Positions 16,075-25,214 of a DNA stretch of 64,000 nucleotides are shown here, one piece after another; position 1 is the first letter of the stretch; each line of letters starts with the position of its first letter. A program made the position numbers and the translations under genes. The stretch is taken from positions 62,001 through 126,000 of the forward strand of contig CAZGVO010000006.1 of NCBI GenBank assembly GCA_964529175.1, given 5' to 3'. The notes below the pieces were generated by a model that saw only the letters and a list, made by a program, of their open reading frames with translations, was not told the DNA's origin and searched no databases. This DNA is from JAAFJM01 sp964529175 (lineage in GTDB: Bacteria > Bacteroidota > Bacteroidia > UKL13-3).

Positions 16075-19000
16075 ATGATAACTAATGTTTTACAATTAAA
16101 AAACCAGCCTCCCACGCAAGGCAGAACTAGTATTTTTAAATACCTAAGCCTTTTGGCTATGGTACTATTTTTCGGATTGAACGGGGTGAAGGGGCAAACG
16201 TATAGCCAAATTACAACCTTAGTAGGGTTAGTTGATGGGGATTATTTGATAGTAGGAGATGGGGCTACTAATGATGGAATAATGTTGAACACTGTTGATG
16301 CAACACCCTATATTAACCGCACGACTGTAACTAACCCTGGTTCTTCAATAACAAGCGGTTTTACTTCGGCCAATGTTTTTCAGATAACAGTGGTCTCAGG
16401 TGATATTACTATATACAACTCATCAGTTGGGTATGTTTCTTGGGGGCGTACTGGAAATACTGGAAATACTGCTAATTTTTTTAGTGGTACGGTTGCAAAT
16501 TCTGAAAGATGGACTCCAACAGTTAGTAGCGGATTGTGGACATTGACTAATGTAGGAACAACCGCTAGAAGTTTACAGTGGAACAATTCTAACCCCCGAT
16601 TTGCATGTTATACTAGCACACAAGTTAGGTTGAAACTTTATAAATTAGCCACTACAGCCCCACTTGCCCCAACAATTGGAACAATAACCCCAGGTAATCA
16701 ACAATTATCTGTAGCTTTTACAGCTGGTAGTGATGGCGGTTCTGCTATAACAACTTATAAATATTCAACAGACGGAGGAGCCACTTTTTTAACAAGACAA
16801 ACTGGTACAACTGCCTCTCCAATTATTATTACTACTTTATCATCAGATGGAACTACCCCACTTACAAATGGTGCAAGTTATAATGTTCAAATTAGAGCTG
16901 TTAATGCTATAGGAGATGGAACTGCTACCGCAAGCACGGCAGCTACTCCGTATACTACACCAAGTGCGCCTACTATAAATAGTGTAACCGCAGGAAACAC
17001 GCAATTATCGGTAGATTTTACTGCCAATGCTACAGGTGGTTCGGCTATTACTAATTACCAGTATTCAACAGACGGTGGCGCTACTTTTTTAAACCGACAA
17101 ACAGGTACAACTGGCAGTCCTATTGTAATTACAACTTTATCATCTAATGGTTCAACATCTTTAACAAATGGAGTAACATATGATGTACAAATAAAAGCTG
17201 TAAATGCTGCTGGAGCTGGCACAGCTTCTTCAACTGTGCAAGGAACTCCTGTGGCTCCTGTATCACCTACTTTAACTGTGTTGGGTTCATTAAGTGCTGT
17301 TAATACTACTTACGGAACTGCTAGCGCTAGTCCCACAAGTTTTACAGTTAGTGGAGCTTCATTAACCAACGATATTGTAATTACTCCACCATCGGGTTTT
17401 GAGGTTTCAACTTCAATAGGTAGCGGTTACACAACAAGTTTAACATTAACTCAGAGTGGTGGAAGTGTAAGCACTACCACTGTTTATTTGCGTTTAGCTG
17501 CCACTACTGGTTTTGGTACTTATAGTGGCAATATTGATGTAACAAGCACAGGTGCTGTTACTCAATCAGTAGCAACAGCAAGCAGTAGTGTAGCTAAAAA
17601 AGCATTAACAATAACTGGAATAACAGTTGATAATAAAATTTATGATGGAACCACAACAGCTACTACTTCTGGCACAGCTGTGTATAGTGGGTTAGTAAAT
17701 AGTGAATCATTCACTGTTACTGATATAGTATCATTTGCTTTTGCAACCGCTTCAGTAGGTAATGGTAAAACCATTAACCAAACCGGAACATATACAGCGC
17801 CCTCGGTTAATTATTCAATAAGCCAGCCAACATTAACAGCTAATATTACAACAGCAACACCTCCAACTATTACACCTGCTTTAGGTACAACAGTTGATGG
17901 TTCATTTAACGTAACTTTTGTTGATGATGCTTTATGGCGTTCAGGCATTACAGGTATAACAGTTGGAGGAACAACATTAACTGCTGGTTATACTGTTTCT
18001 TCTGGCCAAATCGCTTTTAATCCAGCTGCATCAGTTCCTACTGGTTTATTACAAACGGCAGGTTCTAAAACAATTGTAGTTTCCTCAACAGGATATAGTA
18101 GCAATACTTTTACACAAGCTATTGGAGTTGGAGCAACTACAAAATTAACTAATAACACAGCTCCTGCAGCCCCTGCCACCAATGGAGTGGTTTTAGCAAC
18201 TCAGCCAAAGGTAAATATTACTGACCAATATGGTAATATTATTACAACTGATAATTCAACTGTAGTAACTGTAGCTGCCACGCAAGGTACTTGGACATTA
18301 GGGGGAACTTTAACTGCAACTGCTGTAAATGGAGTAGCCTCATTTAGTGGGTTAACTGCTACAAGTGCTACAGCTATTACTGGTGCAAGTTTAGATTATA
18401 CAGCTACAGGTCTAGCCGGTTTTACATCTGCTACATTTAATATTCCTGCACCAGCACCAGCAAACGATTTGTGTGCAAGCGCAATTACATTAACTGTTGG
18501 CGCAGGTTCAACTGGTGGTAGTATGGATGGAGCAACCATGTCAAGTCCTTTTAACGATGATAATGATGTTTGGTTTAAATTTACAGCCACTTGTACTGGA
18601 ACAGCAACGGTTACTATTAGCACAACCAGTCAAGATATAGATTTAACGGCTTGGAGTACTTCGTGCCCTGCTGCCACTACTGGTAATATCGGAACAGGAG
18701 GAGGTACTTCTTCTTTAACAACCGAAACACTAACAATTTCTGCAACTCAGGGAACAACTTATTTTGTTCGTGTTATTCATTATGCTGCTACTTCAGGTTC
18801 GGTTGCTGGTAGTTTTAACATTGCAGTTACTTCTTCAGTAAATTCTACTTTAGCTTTGGCTAATACAGGAACTCCAGCTGCAGGAAATATTTCAAATGGA
18901 ACATCAAATGTTACTTTATTTGGATTTAGCTTAACACCTTCGGCATGTAATAATATTAGCATTTCATCAGTTAGTATTACCACAGCAGGAACAGCAACAA

Positions 19001-22000
19001 GTTCAGATTTATCAAATTTTAGATTATTATATGACGCAAATAGCAATGGAACTGCCGATGCCGGTGAAATTTCTTCACCAATTGGAACGGTAGCTAGTTT
19101 GTCAAATCCTTTAGTTTTTTCTAGCTTAGCAGGTCAATCTTTTTCACCCTCTACTGTCAGAAGATACTTATTGATTGCCGATGTGGCTGCAAGCCCTACA
19201 GATGGTGTGACTTTTACTGGTTCATTATCAAATACAAATGTAACCTCAACAGCTACAGCAAGTTCCTCTGCAACTGGTAATGCACAAACTGTTATTATTC
19301 CAACTGTTCCTTTAGTTCCTACAATAAATTCAATAACTGGTGGTACAAATCAATTAAGTGTTGCTTTTACAGCAGGTGCTAATGGTGGAGCAAGCATTAC
19401 TACTTATAAATATTCAACAGATGGTGGAGCAACATTTAGAACAAGAGCTTCGGGATCTACTGCTTCTCCTTTAGTAATTACAACACTTTCATCTGATGGA
19501 ACCACCCCATTAGTCAACGGAGTTACTTACGATGTACAAATTAGAGCAGTTAATTCGGTAGGAGATGGCGTTGCAAGCTCAACAACACAAGGTACACCAG
19601 TGCTGACAAATACAACTGCAAAATTATGGAATTCTGCTGCTGGATCAGCATGGCTTACTTCAGGTAATTGGAACGGTGGTTTACCATCAAGCACTGAAGT
19701 TGCTCAGTTTGGTGGAAACCCAACCCCCGGCACAAGCGTTAATATTAATGGTGGTACAACAGCAATTTCGGCTATTGAGGTAACCAATTCAAGAATATTG
19801 AATTTGACAATAGGCAATAATTCTGGTGGCGCAACTAATGGCACTCTAACCTTGAATGGAGGAGTTGTGAATAGTATAGAAAATATTATTATTAGAAATA
19901 ATAGTGCTAATTTATTAACCTTACAAAATACTGGTTCTTCTGGAAGTGGTTCAAATACAATGAGTTTGGCTCTAGGAAACTCAACTAACAATATAATTAG
20001 TATTGAAGGTAATGGAGGTATTACTATTTCTTCTATAATTTCTGGTAGTTCAAGAAATTTAACTAAAATTGGCGCTGGTGCAGGTGTTTTAACATTAACT
20101 GGTGCAAATACTTACTCAGGTATAACAACTGTATCAGCGGGTACTTTGCGCTTAAATAGGTCAGGAGGAACAACTATTCCTAATACAAACAATGTGGTTA
20201 TAGATGGAGGAACTTTACAAGTAAGTAGTAATCAAACATTAAACGATTTAACATTAACAAGCGGCACTTTAATTATTGATGCAGGTGTAACTTTAACTAT
20301 AAATGGTACTATTACTAGAACTTCGGGTGTAATTAGAGGTTCTTCTACATCAAATTTGGTTATAACAGGTACATCAGGAACAATAGCTTTCGACCAAACA
20401 ACACCAGGCACTACTAATTTACTTAGAAACTTAACCATTAGTGGTTCTGGTACAACTACATTAGGTAATGCATTAAACATAGTTGGTGGTTCGAGCGCAG
20501 GTATAGTAACAGTAGGAAGTGGTGCAACATTAGCAGCAGGAAATAACTTAACTTTAAAATCAGATGCAAACGGAACAGGTTCAATTGCTTCAAACAATAG
20601 TGGCTTAACTTATATTACCGGTAACGTAACTGTAGAACGTTTTGTAAGTGGTGCAGGAAGAAGATGGAGATTTTTATCATCACCTGTTCAATCAGCAACT
20701 GTGGCTAATTGGATGACATATTTTTACGTAACAGGTCCTGGCGATGGGGTAACTCTTGGAGTGCCAATGTCGACAGGCTGGCATGCCTCTAAAGCAAATA
20801 TTGATTTTCCAAATAGTACTTTTGGTTCAGATCCAAGAAGTGTAAAAACCACTTCTATTAGAACTTACAATGAATCAGCAAGTGGTAATAATACCAATAT
20901 TAATGCTGGTTGGGAAAATTTATCTGGTACAAATCAGGCTTTAACTCCTGGTCAAGGTTTTAGAGTATTTGTGAGAGGCGCAATAGGCACAACTGGTCAA
21001 TTGGATGGTTCAGTAACTTCGCAGTCTTCAGTAATTTTAGCTTTAACAGGAGCAGTTAACCAAGGCGATGTTTCACCAACGATTACTAATAATACACAAG
21101 GTTGGAATTTAATAGGAAATCCATATCCATGTGCTTATAATTTAAAAGCACAGTACGATGCAGCTCAAACTTCGAACATGAACAATATTGATGTAAATTA
21201 TTACGTGTTTGACCCCAATACAAATGGCTATAAAGGGTATAATCCTGCAGCAAGTTCTGGCGCAGGTGCTGGAACGTTAACAAGTGGTATTATACCTTCT
21301 GGTACAGCATTTTTTATCCAAGCAACAGGCACACCAACTTTTGTTTTTAAAGAAACATTTAAAACCACTTCGGCACCTATTGCATTACACAAAAGTGCTT
21401 CAAATAGCGAATTCAGTATTAAATATTTTAAAGATTCAGCGGAAAGTGATGAGTACATTTTAAGCATGATGGGTACAGCTACTTTAAATAAAGATAGATA
21501 TGATATTAGTAAATTAAGAAACGACAATTTAAATTTATCAAGCTATGGTGAAGATACATTACAGCTCATGTTATCGTCAATTCCTTTAGTAGATGGCGAA
21601 ACACGCATTAAATTAAATGTAGAAGCAACTCAAGTTGGAACCTACAAATTTGAGTTTAAAAACATAGAAAACTTTGATGCAGGAGTAAGTGTAAGTTTAC
21701 TAGATAAATACACCAATAAAACTACAAGTATAAAAGCCAATACGGTTTACAGTTTTGAAATGGGAGCAGGCGAAAACCAATGGGGTAAAAACCGCTTTGA
21801 ATTGATATTAAATGGAAAAGCTACAGGTGTAAATAATACCAATGCTGCAGAACAAGTAGCACAAATGTTGGTTTACCCAAATCCAGCAACAGATGTGTTA
21901 AACATTGATATTAACAATGCTAACTTCAAAAACTCAGAGATTGTAATTTATAATATTTCAGGTACAGAAGTGTTAAGAAGCAATATGGCAAGCAACAGTG

Positions 22001-22095
22001 CTCAATTAAATATTGAAACATTAAGTGCAGGAGTATATTTTGTAAAAGTAAGCAACCAAAATGGCTTTAATAAAACAGTAAAATTTGTAAAATAG
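16075..22095 (+). CDS. Giant T9SS-exported multidomain surface protein (cassette 3)
   Basis: 2006 residues, ATG start, with an extended signal region (KYLSLLAMVLFFGLNGVKGQ). In order: an N-terminal domain of unknown fold (VDGDYLIVGDG), two Fn3-like repeats (STDGGATFL.RQTGTT), a bacterial Ig-like part, a YDG-type domain (KIYDGTTTATTSG), a pre-peptidase C-like domain (ANDLCASAITL... DVWFKFTATCTGT), a third Fn3-like repeat, an autotransporter-type beta-helix repeat (GVLTLTGANTYSGITTVSAGTLRL), the WRFLSSPVQ / GWNLIGNPYPC module and a T9SS type A sorting domain. No enzyme motif is visible. The WRFLSSPVQ module is very close to that of cassette 1, but the last 165 residues or so differ from those of cassettes 1 and 2. 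Confidence 0.9.
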   Translation: MITNVLQLKNQPPTQGRTSIFKYLSLLAMVLFFGLNGVKGQTYSQITTLVGLVDGDYLIVGDGATNDGIMLNTVDATPYINRTTVTNPGSSITSGFTSANVFQITVVSGDITIYNSSVGYVSWGRTGNTGNTANFFSGTVANSERWTPTVSSGLWTLTNVGTTARSLQWNNSNPRFACYTSTQVRLKLYKLATTAPLAPTIGTITPGNQQLSVAFTAGSDGGSAITTYKYSTDGGATFLTRQTGTTASPIIITTLSSDGTTPLTNGASYNVQIRAVNAIGDGTATASTAATPYTTPSAPTINSVTAGNTQLSVDFTANATGGSAITNYQYSTDGGATFLNRQTGTTGSPIVITTLSSNGSTSLTNGVTYDVQIKAVNAAGAGTASSTVQGTPVAPVSPTLTVLGSLSAVNTTYGTASASPTSFTVSGASLTNDIVITPPSGFEVSTSIGSGYTTSLTLTQSGGSVSTTTVYLRLAATTGFGTYSGNIDVTSTGAVTQSVATASSSVAKKALTITGITVDNKIYDGTTTATTSGTAVYSGLVNSESFTVTDIVSFAFATASVGNGKTINQTGTYTAPSVNYSISQPTLTANITTATPPTITPALGTTVDGSFNVTFVDDALWRSGITGITVGGTTLTAGYTVSSGQIAFNPAASVPTGLLQTAGSKTIVVSSTGYSSNTFTQAIGVGATTKLTNNTAPAAPATNGVVLATQPKVNITDQYGNIITTDNSTVVTVAATQGTWTLGGTLTATAVNGVASFSGLTATSATAITGASLDYTATGLAGFTSATFNIPAPAPANDLCASAITLTVGAGSTGGSMDGATMSSPFNDDNDVWFKFTATCTGTATVTISTTSQDIDLTAWSTSCPAATTGNIGTGGGTSSLTTETLTISATQGTTYFVRVIHYAATSGSVAGSFNIAVTSSVNSTLALANTGTPAAGNISNGTSNVTLFGFSLTPSACNNISISSVSITTAGTATSSDLSNFRLLYDANSNGTADAGEISSPIGTVASLSNPLVFSSLAGQSFSPSTVRRYLLIADVAASPTDGVTFTGSLSNTNVTSTATASSSATGNAQTVIIPTVPLVPTINSITGGTNQLSVAFTAGANGGASITTYKYSTDGGATFRTRASGSTASPLVITTLSSDGTTPLVNGVTYDVQIRAVNSVGDGVASSTTQGTPVLTNTTAKLWNSAAGSAWLTSGNWNGGLPSSTEVAQFGGNPTPGTSVNINGGTTAISAIEVTNSRILNLTIGNNSGGATNGTLTLNGGVVNSIENIIIRNNSANLLTLQNTGSSGSGSNTMSLALGNSTNNIISIEGNGGITISSIISGSSRNLTKIGAGAGVLTLTGANTYSGITTVSAGTLRLNRSGGTTIPNTNNVVIDGGTLQVSSNQTLNDLTLTSGTLIIDAGVTLTINGTITRTSGVIRGSSTSNLVITGTSGTIAFDQTTPGTTNLLRNLTISGSGTTTLGNALNIVGGSSAGIVTVGSGATLAAGNNLTLKSDANGTGSIASNNSGLTYITGNVTVERFVSGAGRRWRFLSSPVQSATVANWMTYFYVTGPGDGVTLGVPMSTGWHASKANIDFPNSTFGSDPRSVKTTSIRTYNESASGNNTNINAGWENLSGTNQALTPGQGFRVFVRGAIGTTGQLDGSVTSQSSVILALTGAVNQGDVSPTITNNTQGWNLIGNPYPCAYNLKAQYDAAQTSNMNNIDVNYYVFDPNTNGYKGYNPAASSGAGAGTLTSGIIPSGTAFFIQATGTPTFVFKETFKTTSAPIALHKSASNSEFSIKYFKDSAESDEYILSMMGTATLNKDRYDISKLRNDNLNLSSYGEDTLQLMLSSIPLVDGETRIKLNVEATQVGTYKFEFKNIENFDAGVSVSLLDKYTNKTTSIKANTVYSFEMGAGENQWGKNRFELILNGKATGVNNTNAAEQVAQMLVYPNPATDVLNIDINNANFKNSEIVIYNISGTEVLRSNMASNSAQLNIETLSAGVYFVKVSNQNGFNKTVKFVK

Positions 22096-22109
22096 ATAAT
22101 AGTAAATAG

Positions 22110-22145
22110 ACCATGGACCATAGAAAGAAAAATATGGTCTATGGT
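22110..22145. repeat. Intercistronic hairpin, cassette 3
   Basis: ACCATGGACCATA (22110-22122) pairs with TATGGTCTATGGT (22133-22145), 12 of 13 positions, with a 10-nt A-rich loop. It occupies the same place as the hairpins of cassettes 1 and 2, between the large and small genes, but its sequence is unrelated. Position is conserved rather than sequence. Confidence 0.65.
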
Positions 22146-22187
22146 TTACTTAATTAATAGACTAACTAAATTAACAAAACAAAGAAA

Positions 22188-22376
22188 ATGAAAAAGACAG
22201 TAAAATATATAATGGTATTAGCTATAGCAACAGCAATTAGTTTTGCAGCACAAGCACAACCAGGCAGTGGAGGCGGAGGATTTGATGATGAACCACAAGA
22301 TGTACCTGTAGATGGAGGCATAGTATTATTAGCAGCAGCAGGAGCTGCTTATGGTTACAAAAAATTGAAAAAATAG
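22188..22376 (+). CDS. Tiny secreted protein with PVDGG...GAAYGYKKLKK tail (cassette 3)
   Basis: 62 residues: a signal peptide (MKKTVKYIMVLAIATAISFAAQA), linker QPGSGGGGFDDEPQD and tail VPVDGGIVLLAAAGAAYGYKKLKK. The tail is identical in protein to the cassette 2 copy although many codons differ, so this segment is under strong protein-level constraint while the signal peptide has drifted. It lies 92 bp downstream of the T9SS gene across a hairpin. No clear terminator follows. Confidence 0.85.
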   Translation: MKKTVKYIMVLAIATAISFAAQAQPGSGGGGFDDEPQDVPVDGGIVLLAAAGAAYGYKKLKK

Positions 22377-22492
22377 TATTTGTAAAACCAAAGTTATATT
22401 TTAGGTAATAATGATTGTTATTAATTTATATTTACAAACAATTATGTTAATTTGTAGAACTTGATTGAGCAATCATTGTTACCATAAGTATA

Positions 22493-23089
22493 ATGAAATT
22501 TTTAACTAAGCAGAGCAATATTTTATCTTTAGCGATACCCAAAATATCGTTAGGGCTTAAGAACCTATCAGTATCTACGCTGATGTTGGGTTTGCTGCTT
22601 GCATTCACTCAATTGGTTAAGTTTATTGTACTTTTAGTACAAGAATATATCCAACTGAACGATCAATATGGTTTTGAGCAAGAAACCATTTCACGAACCT
22701 CTCAGTATTACGTTTATAACTATATTAAGAACACGCGTAGACTAGAATCCAGTCACGAACTTACCACTACCGCTCAACAGCTGAGCGAGCAAATGTCGGA
22801 GCAAAAATTGGTGTTCTTGGTTTTAGGTGTTTTATCAATAATAGGTTTTGTAATTCTTTATTTTGCTTTAGATTACCTAATTGATTTTACTAGAAGATAT
22901 AGACCTTGGAGTATTTTGGTTCTTTTAATCGCATTCACAATCAGTGTAATTTATATTGAATTTATTGATTTACGTAGCAGTGGAAATGGATATGCATTTA
23001 TGTTTACTACATTAATCAGCATCATTACAGGTATTGTGCTTATAGGCTATTCCCTTATTTTTCCAAATTACACCAAACAAGTTGATTAA
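22493..23089 (+). CDS. Hypothetical four-helix membrane protein
   Basis: 198 residues from an ATG. Four hydrophobic segments are visible, near residues 28-52, 103-122, 140-158 and 168-188. Between the first two is a hydrophilic, Gln- and Ser-rich loop of about 50 residues (SSHELTTTAQQLSEQMSEQ). No known family is recognised. It is convergent with the exonuclease gene, whose stop lies 4 bp away, and no terminator separates them. Confidence 0.65.
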   Translation: MKFLTKQSNILSLAIPKISLGLKNLSVSTLMLGLLLAFTQLVKFIVLLVQEYIQLNDQYGFEQETISRTSQYYVYNYIKNTRRLESSHELTTTAQQLSEQMSEQKLVFLVLGVLSIIGFVILYFALDYLIDFTRRYRPWSILVLLIAFTISVIYIEFIDLRSSGNGYAFMFTTLISIITGIVLIGYSLIFPNYTKQVD

Positions 23090-23093
23090 CAAT

Positions 23094-23813
23094 TTAGTCA
23101 ACCATTAAAATATCAGCAGGTGCCAATAAATTTTCTCCTCTAAAACTAAGGAGTATTTGTGCTACGGTTACCACATCTTTTTGGCAATAATTTTTAATTC
23201 TTTCTAGGTTATTTTCTTGCCAATACACTTTCCAAACTTGGCTTCCGTCTATATCGTCTTTTGGCGTTTCTATATTAAACAAAGCTGCCAATAGATCTAA
23301 AGAAGTATAGCTTTTATAATCACCAAATTTCCATAGCTCCATGGTATCTAAATGTTTTACTTCCCAAGGTTTTTTGCCTTCTGTTTTTAAACTTTCGGGC
23401 ATTTTAATTTTATTCACCACACACCTTCTTGATATGTAAGGAAAATCGAATTCTTTGCCATTATGCGCGCACAGTAAATGGTCGCGTTCGTTAAAATGGC
23501 GGGTAAGCATTTTGCAGAAATTGGAAAGTAATTCACCTTCATTGTGGCTGTAAAACGATTTAACCCTAAATTGATAACCATCACCTTTTACAAAATAACC
23601 CACCGATATGCATACAATTTTGCCAAACTCGGCATAAATACCTGAGCGAGGATAAAGTTCTTCGGTAGTTTGTAAACTGTCTTTTTTTATAGTGGCTGCT
23701 TTCTTTTCCCAAAGGTCTTTCCAACGTTCAGGCAAATGTTCGTAAGCAGCAAATTGTGGCACAGTTTCAATATCTAAAACAAGTATTTTGGTTAAATCGG
23801 TTTGTTCAAGCAT
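23094..23813 (-). CDS. Predicted 3'-5' exonuclease, PolB-like (DEDDy)
   Basis: 239 residues. Exonuclease motif I is LVLDIETVP (about 10-18), motif II is CAHNGKEFDFPYI (about 114-126) and motif III is YCQKDVVTVAQI, which has the YxxxD spacing of DEDDy nucleases and supplies the metal-binding Asp and catalytic Tyr. The family resembles the proofreading domain of family B DNA polymerases without a polymerase. It would act on DNA or RNA 3' ends; the substrate is unknown. It starts at ATG 23813 and lies 51 bp downstream of the DNA alkylation repair-like gene on the same strand, suggesting a repair pair. Confidence 0.8.
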   Translation of the reverse strand: MLEQTDLTKILVLDIETVPQFAAYEHLPERWKDLWEKKAATIKKDSLQTTEELYPRSGIYAEFGKIVCISVGYFVKGDGYQFRVKSFYSHNEGELLSNFCKMLTRHFNERDHLLCAHNGKEFDFPYISRRCVVNKIKMPESLKTEGKKPWEVKHLDTMELWKFGDYKSYTSLDLLAALFNIETPKDDIDGSQVWKVYWQENNLERIKNYCQKDVVTVAQILLSFRGENLLAPADILMVD

Positions 23814-23864
23814 GGTAATAATTTTAAGTAAAACGAAAATATAAAAACCCTGCCATAAAAAACG

Positions 23865-24626
23865 TTAAATTTTAAGTTTCTTAAAATCGGCCCTTATTTT
23901 TTTCAATTGTTCTTTGTCGTGAAGGCTAATTTTTTCGGTGGCTGAAGCAAACGCCACACTACTTATTTGGGGTGCATTTTTGTATAAAAATTGCAATAAT
24001 TCGTTTGGAAAACGCAAACCAAATTCGCGCAATAACCAACCAATTGCTTTTTGCACAAAATATTCTTTATCGTTTACAAGAGGGTTAATTAATTGAATGA
24101 AATCTGTTTCATTCAACATGAATTTTTTGTTTTTTAAATGGTAAACAAGAGGCACTAATGATGTGCGTCTCTCCCATAAGTTTGGGCTTTTATTCAGTGT
24201 TTTTAAGTCGTTATAAATGGCTAATTCATCATACATCATATTTCGGCCAATAATGCTTGATAAAAAATCGCTATGTGCCCAGTTATCTATTTTAGGTAAA
24301 AAACTTTTAGCCGTTTCGTGTGCTAATAAACCTTTGTTCTTTTTACTAAAAACGGTTAAGTACATTAAACTAAGGTACATTATTTCGTAGCAGTTACTTT
24401 GGTTCCAAAGTTGGGTGTATAGCTCCATTTGGGCCGCCATTGGTTCATTGCTAAAAGTAAAGCCTTTTTTAAAAATGGCTTGAACTGTTGGATTTTTTAA
24501 GGCATAAAAATGGTATTGGGTGCCAATATAATTTTGCAAATTAGCAATGCCTGAAGGTTTTTCATTTAAGCTATGTTGCCCAAGTTTGGTTTGAATTTCA
24601 GCTAAAGCGTTTTCGTAATTTATCAT
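23865..24626 (-). CDS. DNA alkylation repair protein, AlkD-like HEAT repeat
   Basis: 253 residues, all-helical. The signature PLVNDKEYFVQKAIGWLLREFG (about 186-207) is typical of the DNA alkylation repair (AlkC/AlkD) family, and DNWAHSD (about 112-118) corresponds to the region carrying the base-excision Trp/Asp in AlkD. Family members remove N3- and N7-alkylpurines without base flipping. Glycosylase activity is inferred. The length fits AlkD (about 230-240). It is upstream of the PolB-like exonuclease on the same strand. Confidence 0.8.
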   Translation of the reverse strand: MINYENALAEIQTKLGQHSLNEKPSGIANLQNYIGTQYHFYALKNPTVQAIFKKGFTFSNEPMAAQMELYTQLWNQSNCYEIMYLSLMYLTVFSKKNKGLLAHETAKSFLPKIDNWAHSDFLSSIIGRNMMYDELAIYNDLKTLNKSPNLWERRTSLVPLVYHLKNKKFMLNETDFIQLINPLVNDKEYFVQKAIGWLLREFGLRFPNELLQFLYKNAPQISSVAFASATEKISLHDKEQLKKIRADFKKLKI

Positions 24627-24647
24627 TCAATGTCTATTAGTTAATGG

Positions 24648-24716
24648 AAATACATTTCGTCCGAAAGCTTTCTGTATTCGCTCAATGTTCGCGGCCGTTG
24701 AGCGAAGTCGAAACGA
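24648..24716. repeat. Dispersed hairpin element, GTTGAGCG family
   Basis: It contains TTCGTCCGAAAGCTTTC and GTTGAGCGAAGTCGAAACG, both shared with the spacers of cassettes 1 and 2. TTCGCTCAATG (24677-24687) pairs with CGTTGAGCGAA (24697-24707), with one G-T pair. It lies between two minus-strand genes. Confidence 0.65.
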
Positions 24717-24745
24717 ATAAAAAGCCTTACCAAATCATATATTTA

Positions 24746-25201
24746 TTATGAACTTTTGTAAGCGTATTTTATAATAAAAATTCCAAATAGCAGAAGTATA
24801 AAACAGGCAAACAACTCTATTTTTATACTAAAATCTCTCTCTGTTTCGAGTAAGGAATTATTTGGAAATGAAGGATGAAAATAAATGGGTATATAATCTC
24901 CAAGTTTATAATTATTGCAAAATGAATCCCAAACTCTCTTAGTTATTATTTTGTTATTTAATTTAAAACTGGCATACATTTTTCTGCTTCCACAATTATC
25001 TGGCATTTCAGTAATTGTAGCATTTACTATTGTGCCATTTTCACATACATATAAATTAATAAGTTCTTCTGGAATAAATAAAAATAAAACAACTGCGGTC
25101 CAAATAATGCCTGCATTTCTAACAAATTTATTCGATTTATCAATATGGTTAAATCGAATAAAAAAGTTTTTTAGCCAAATGGGTTTAGTAATCTTTATCA
25201 C
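24746..25201 (-). CDS. Hypothetical membrane protein, DUF3592-like
   Basis: 151 residues from a GTG. Membrane segments flank a soluble region: one near residues 30-50, one near 128-147. Between them, IVNATITEMPDNCGSRKMYASFKLNNK followed by YKLGDYIPIYFHPSFP resembles DUF3592-type proteins, in which a small beta-domain reads V.a.I...(short loop)...v.Y.p..P. Function unknown. It starts 13 bp after the stop of the TPM-domain gene on the same strand and may be the last gene of that operon. Confidence 0.55.
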   Translation of the reverse strand: MIKITKPIWLKNFFIRFNHIDKSNKFVRNAGIIWTAVVLFLFIPEELINLYVCENGTIVNATITEMPDNCGSRKMYASFKLNNKIITKRVWDSFCNNYKLGDYIPIYFHPSFPNNSLLETERDFSIKIELFACFILLLFGIFIIKYAYKSS

Positions 25202-25214
25202 TAAAATGGTTTAT

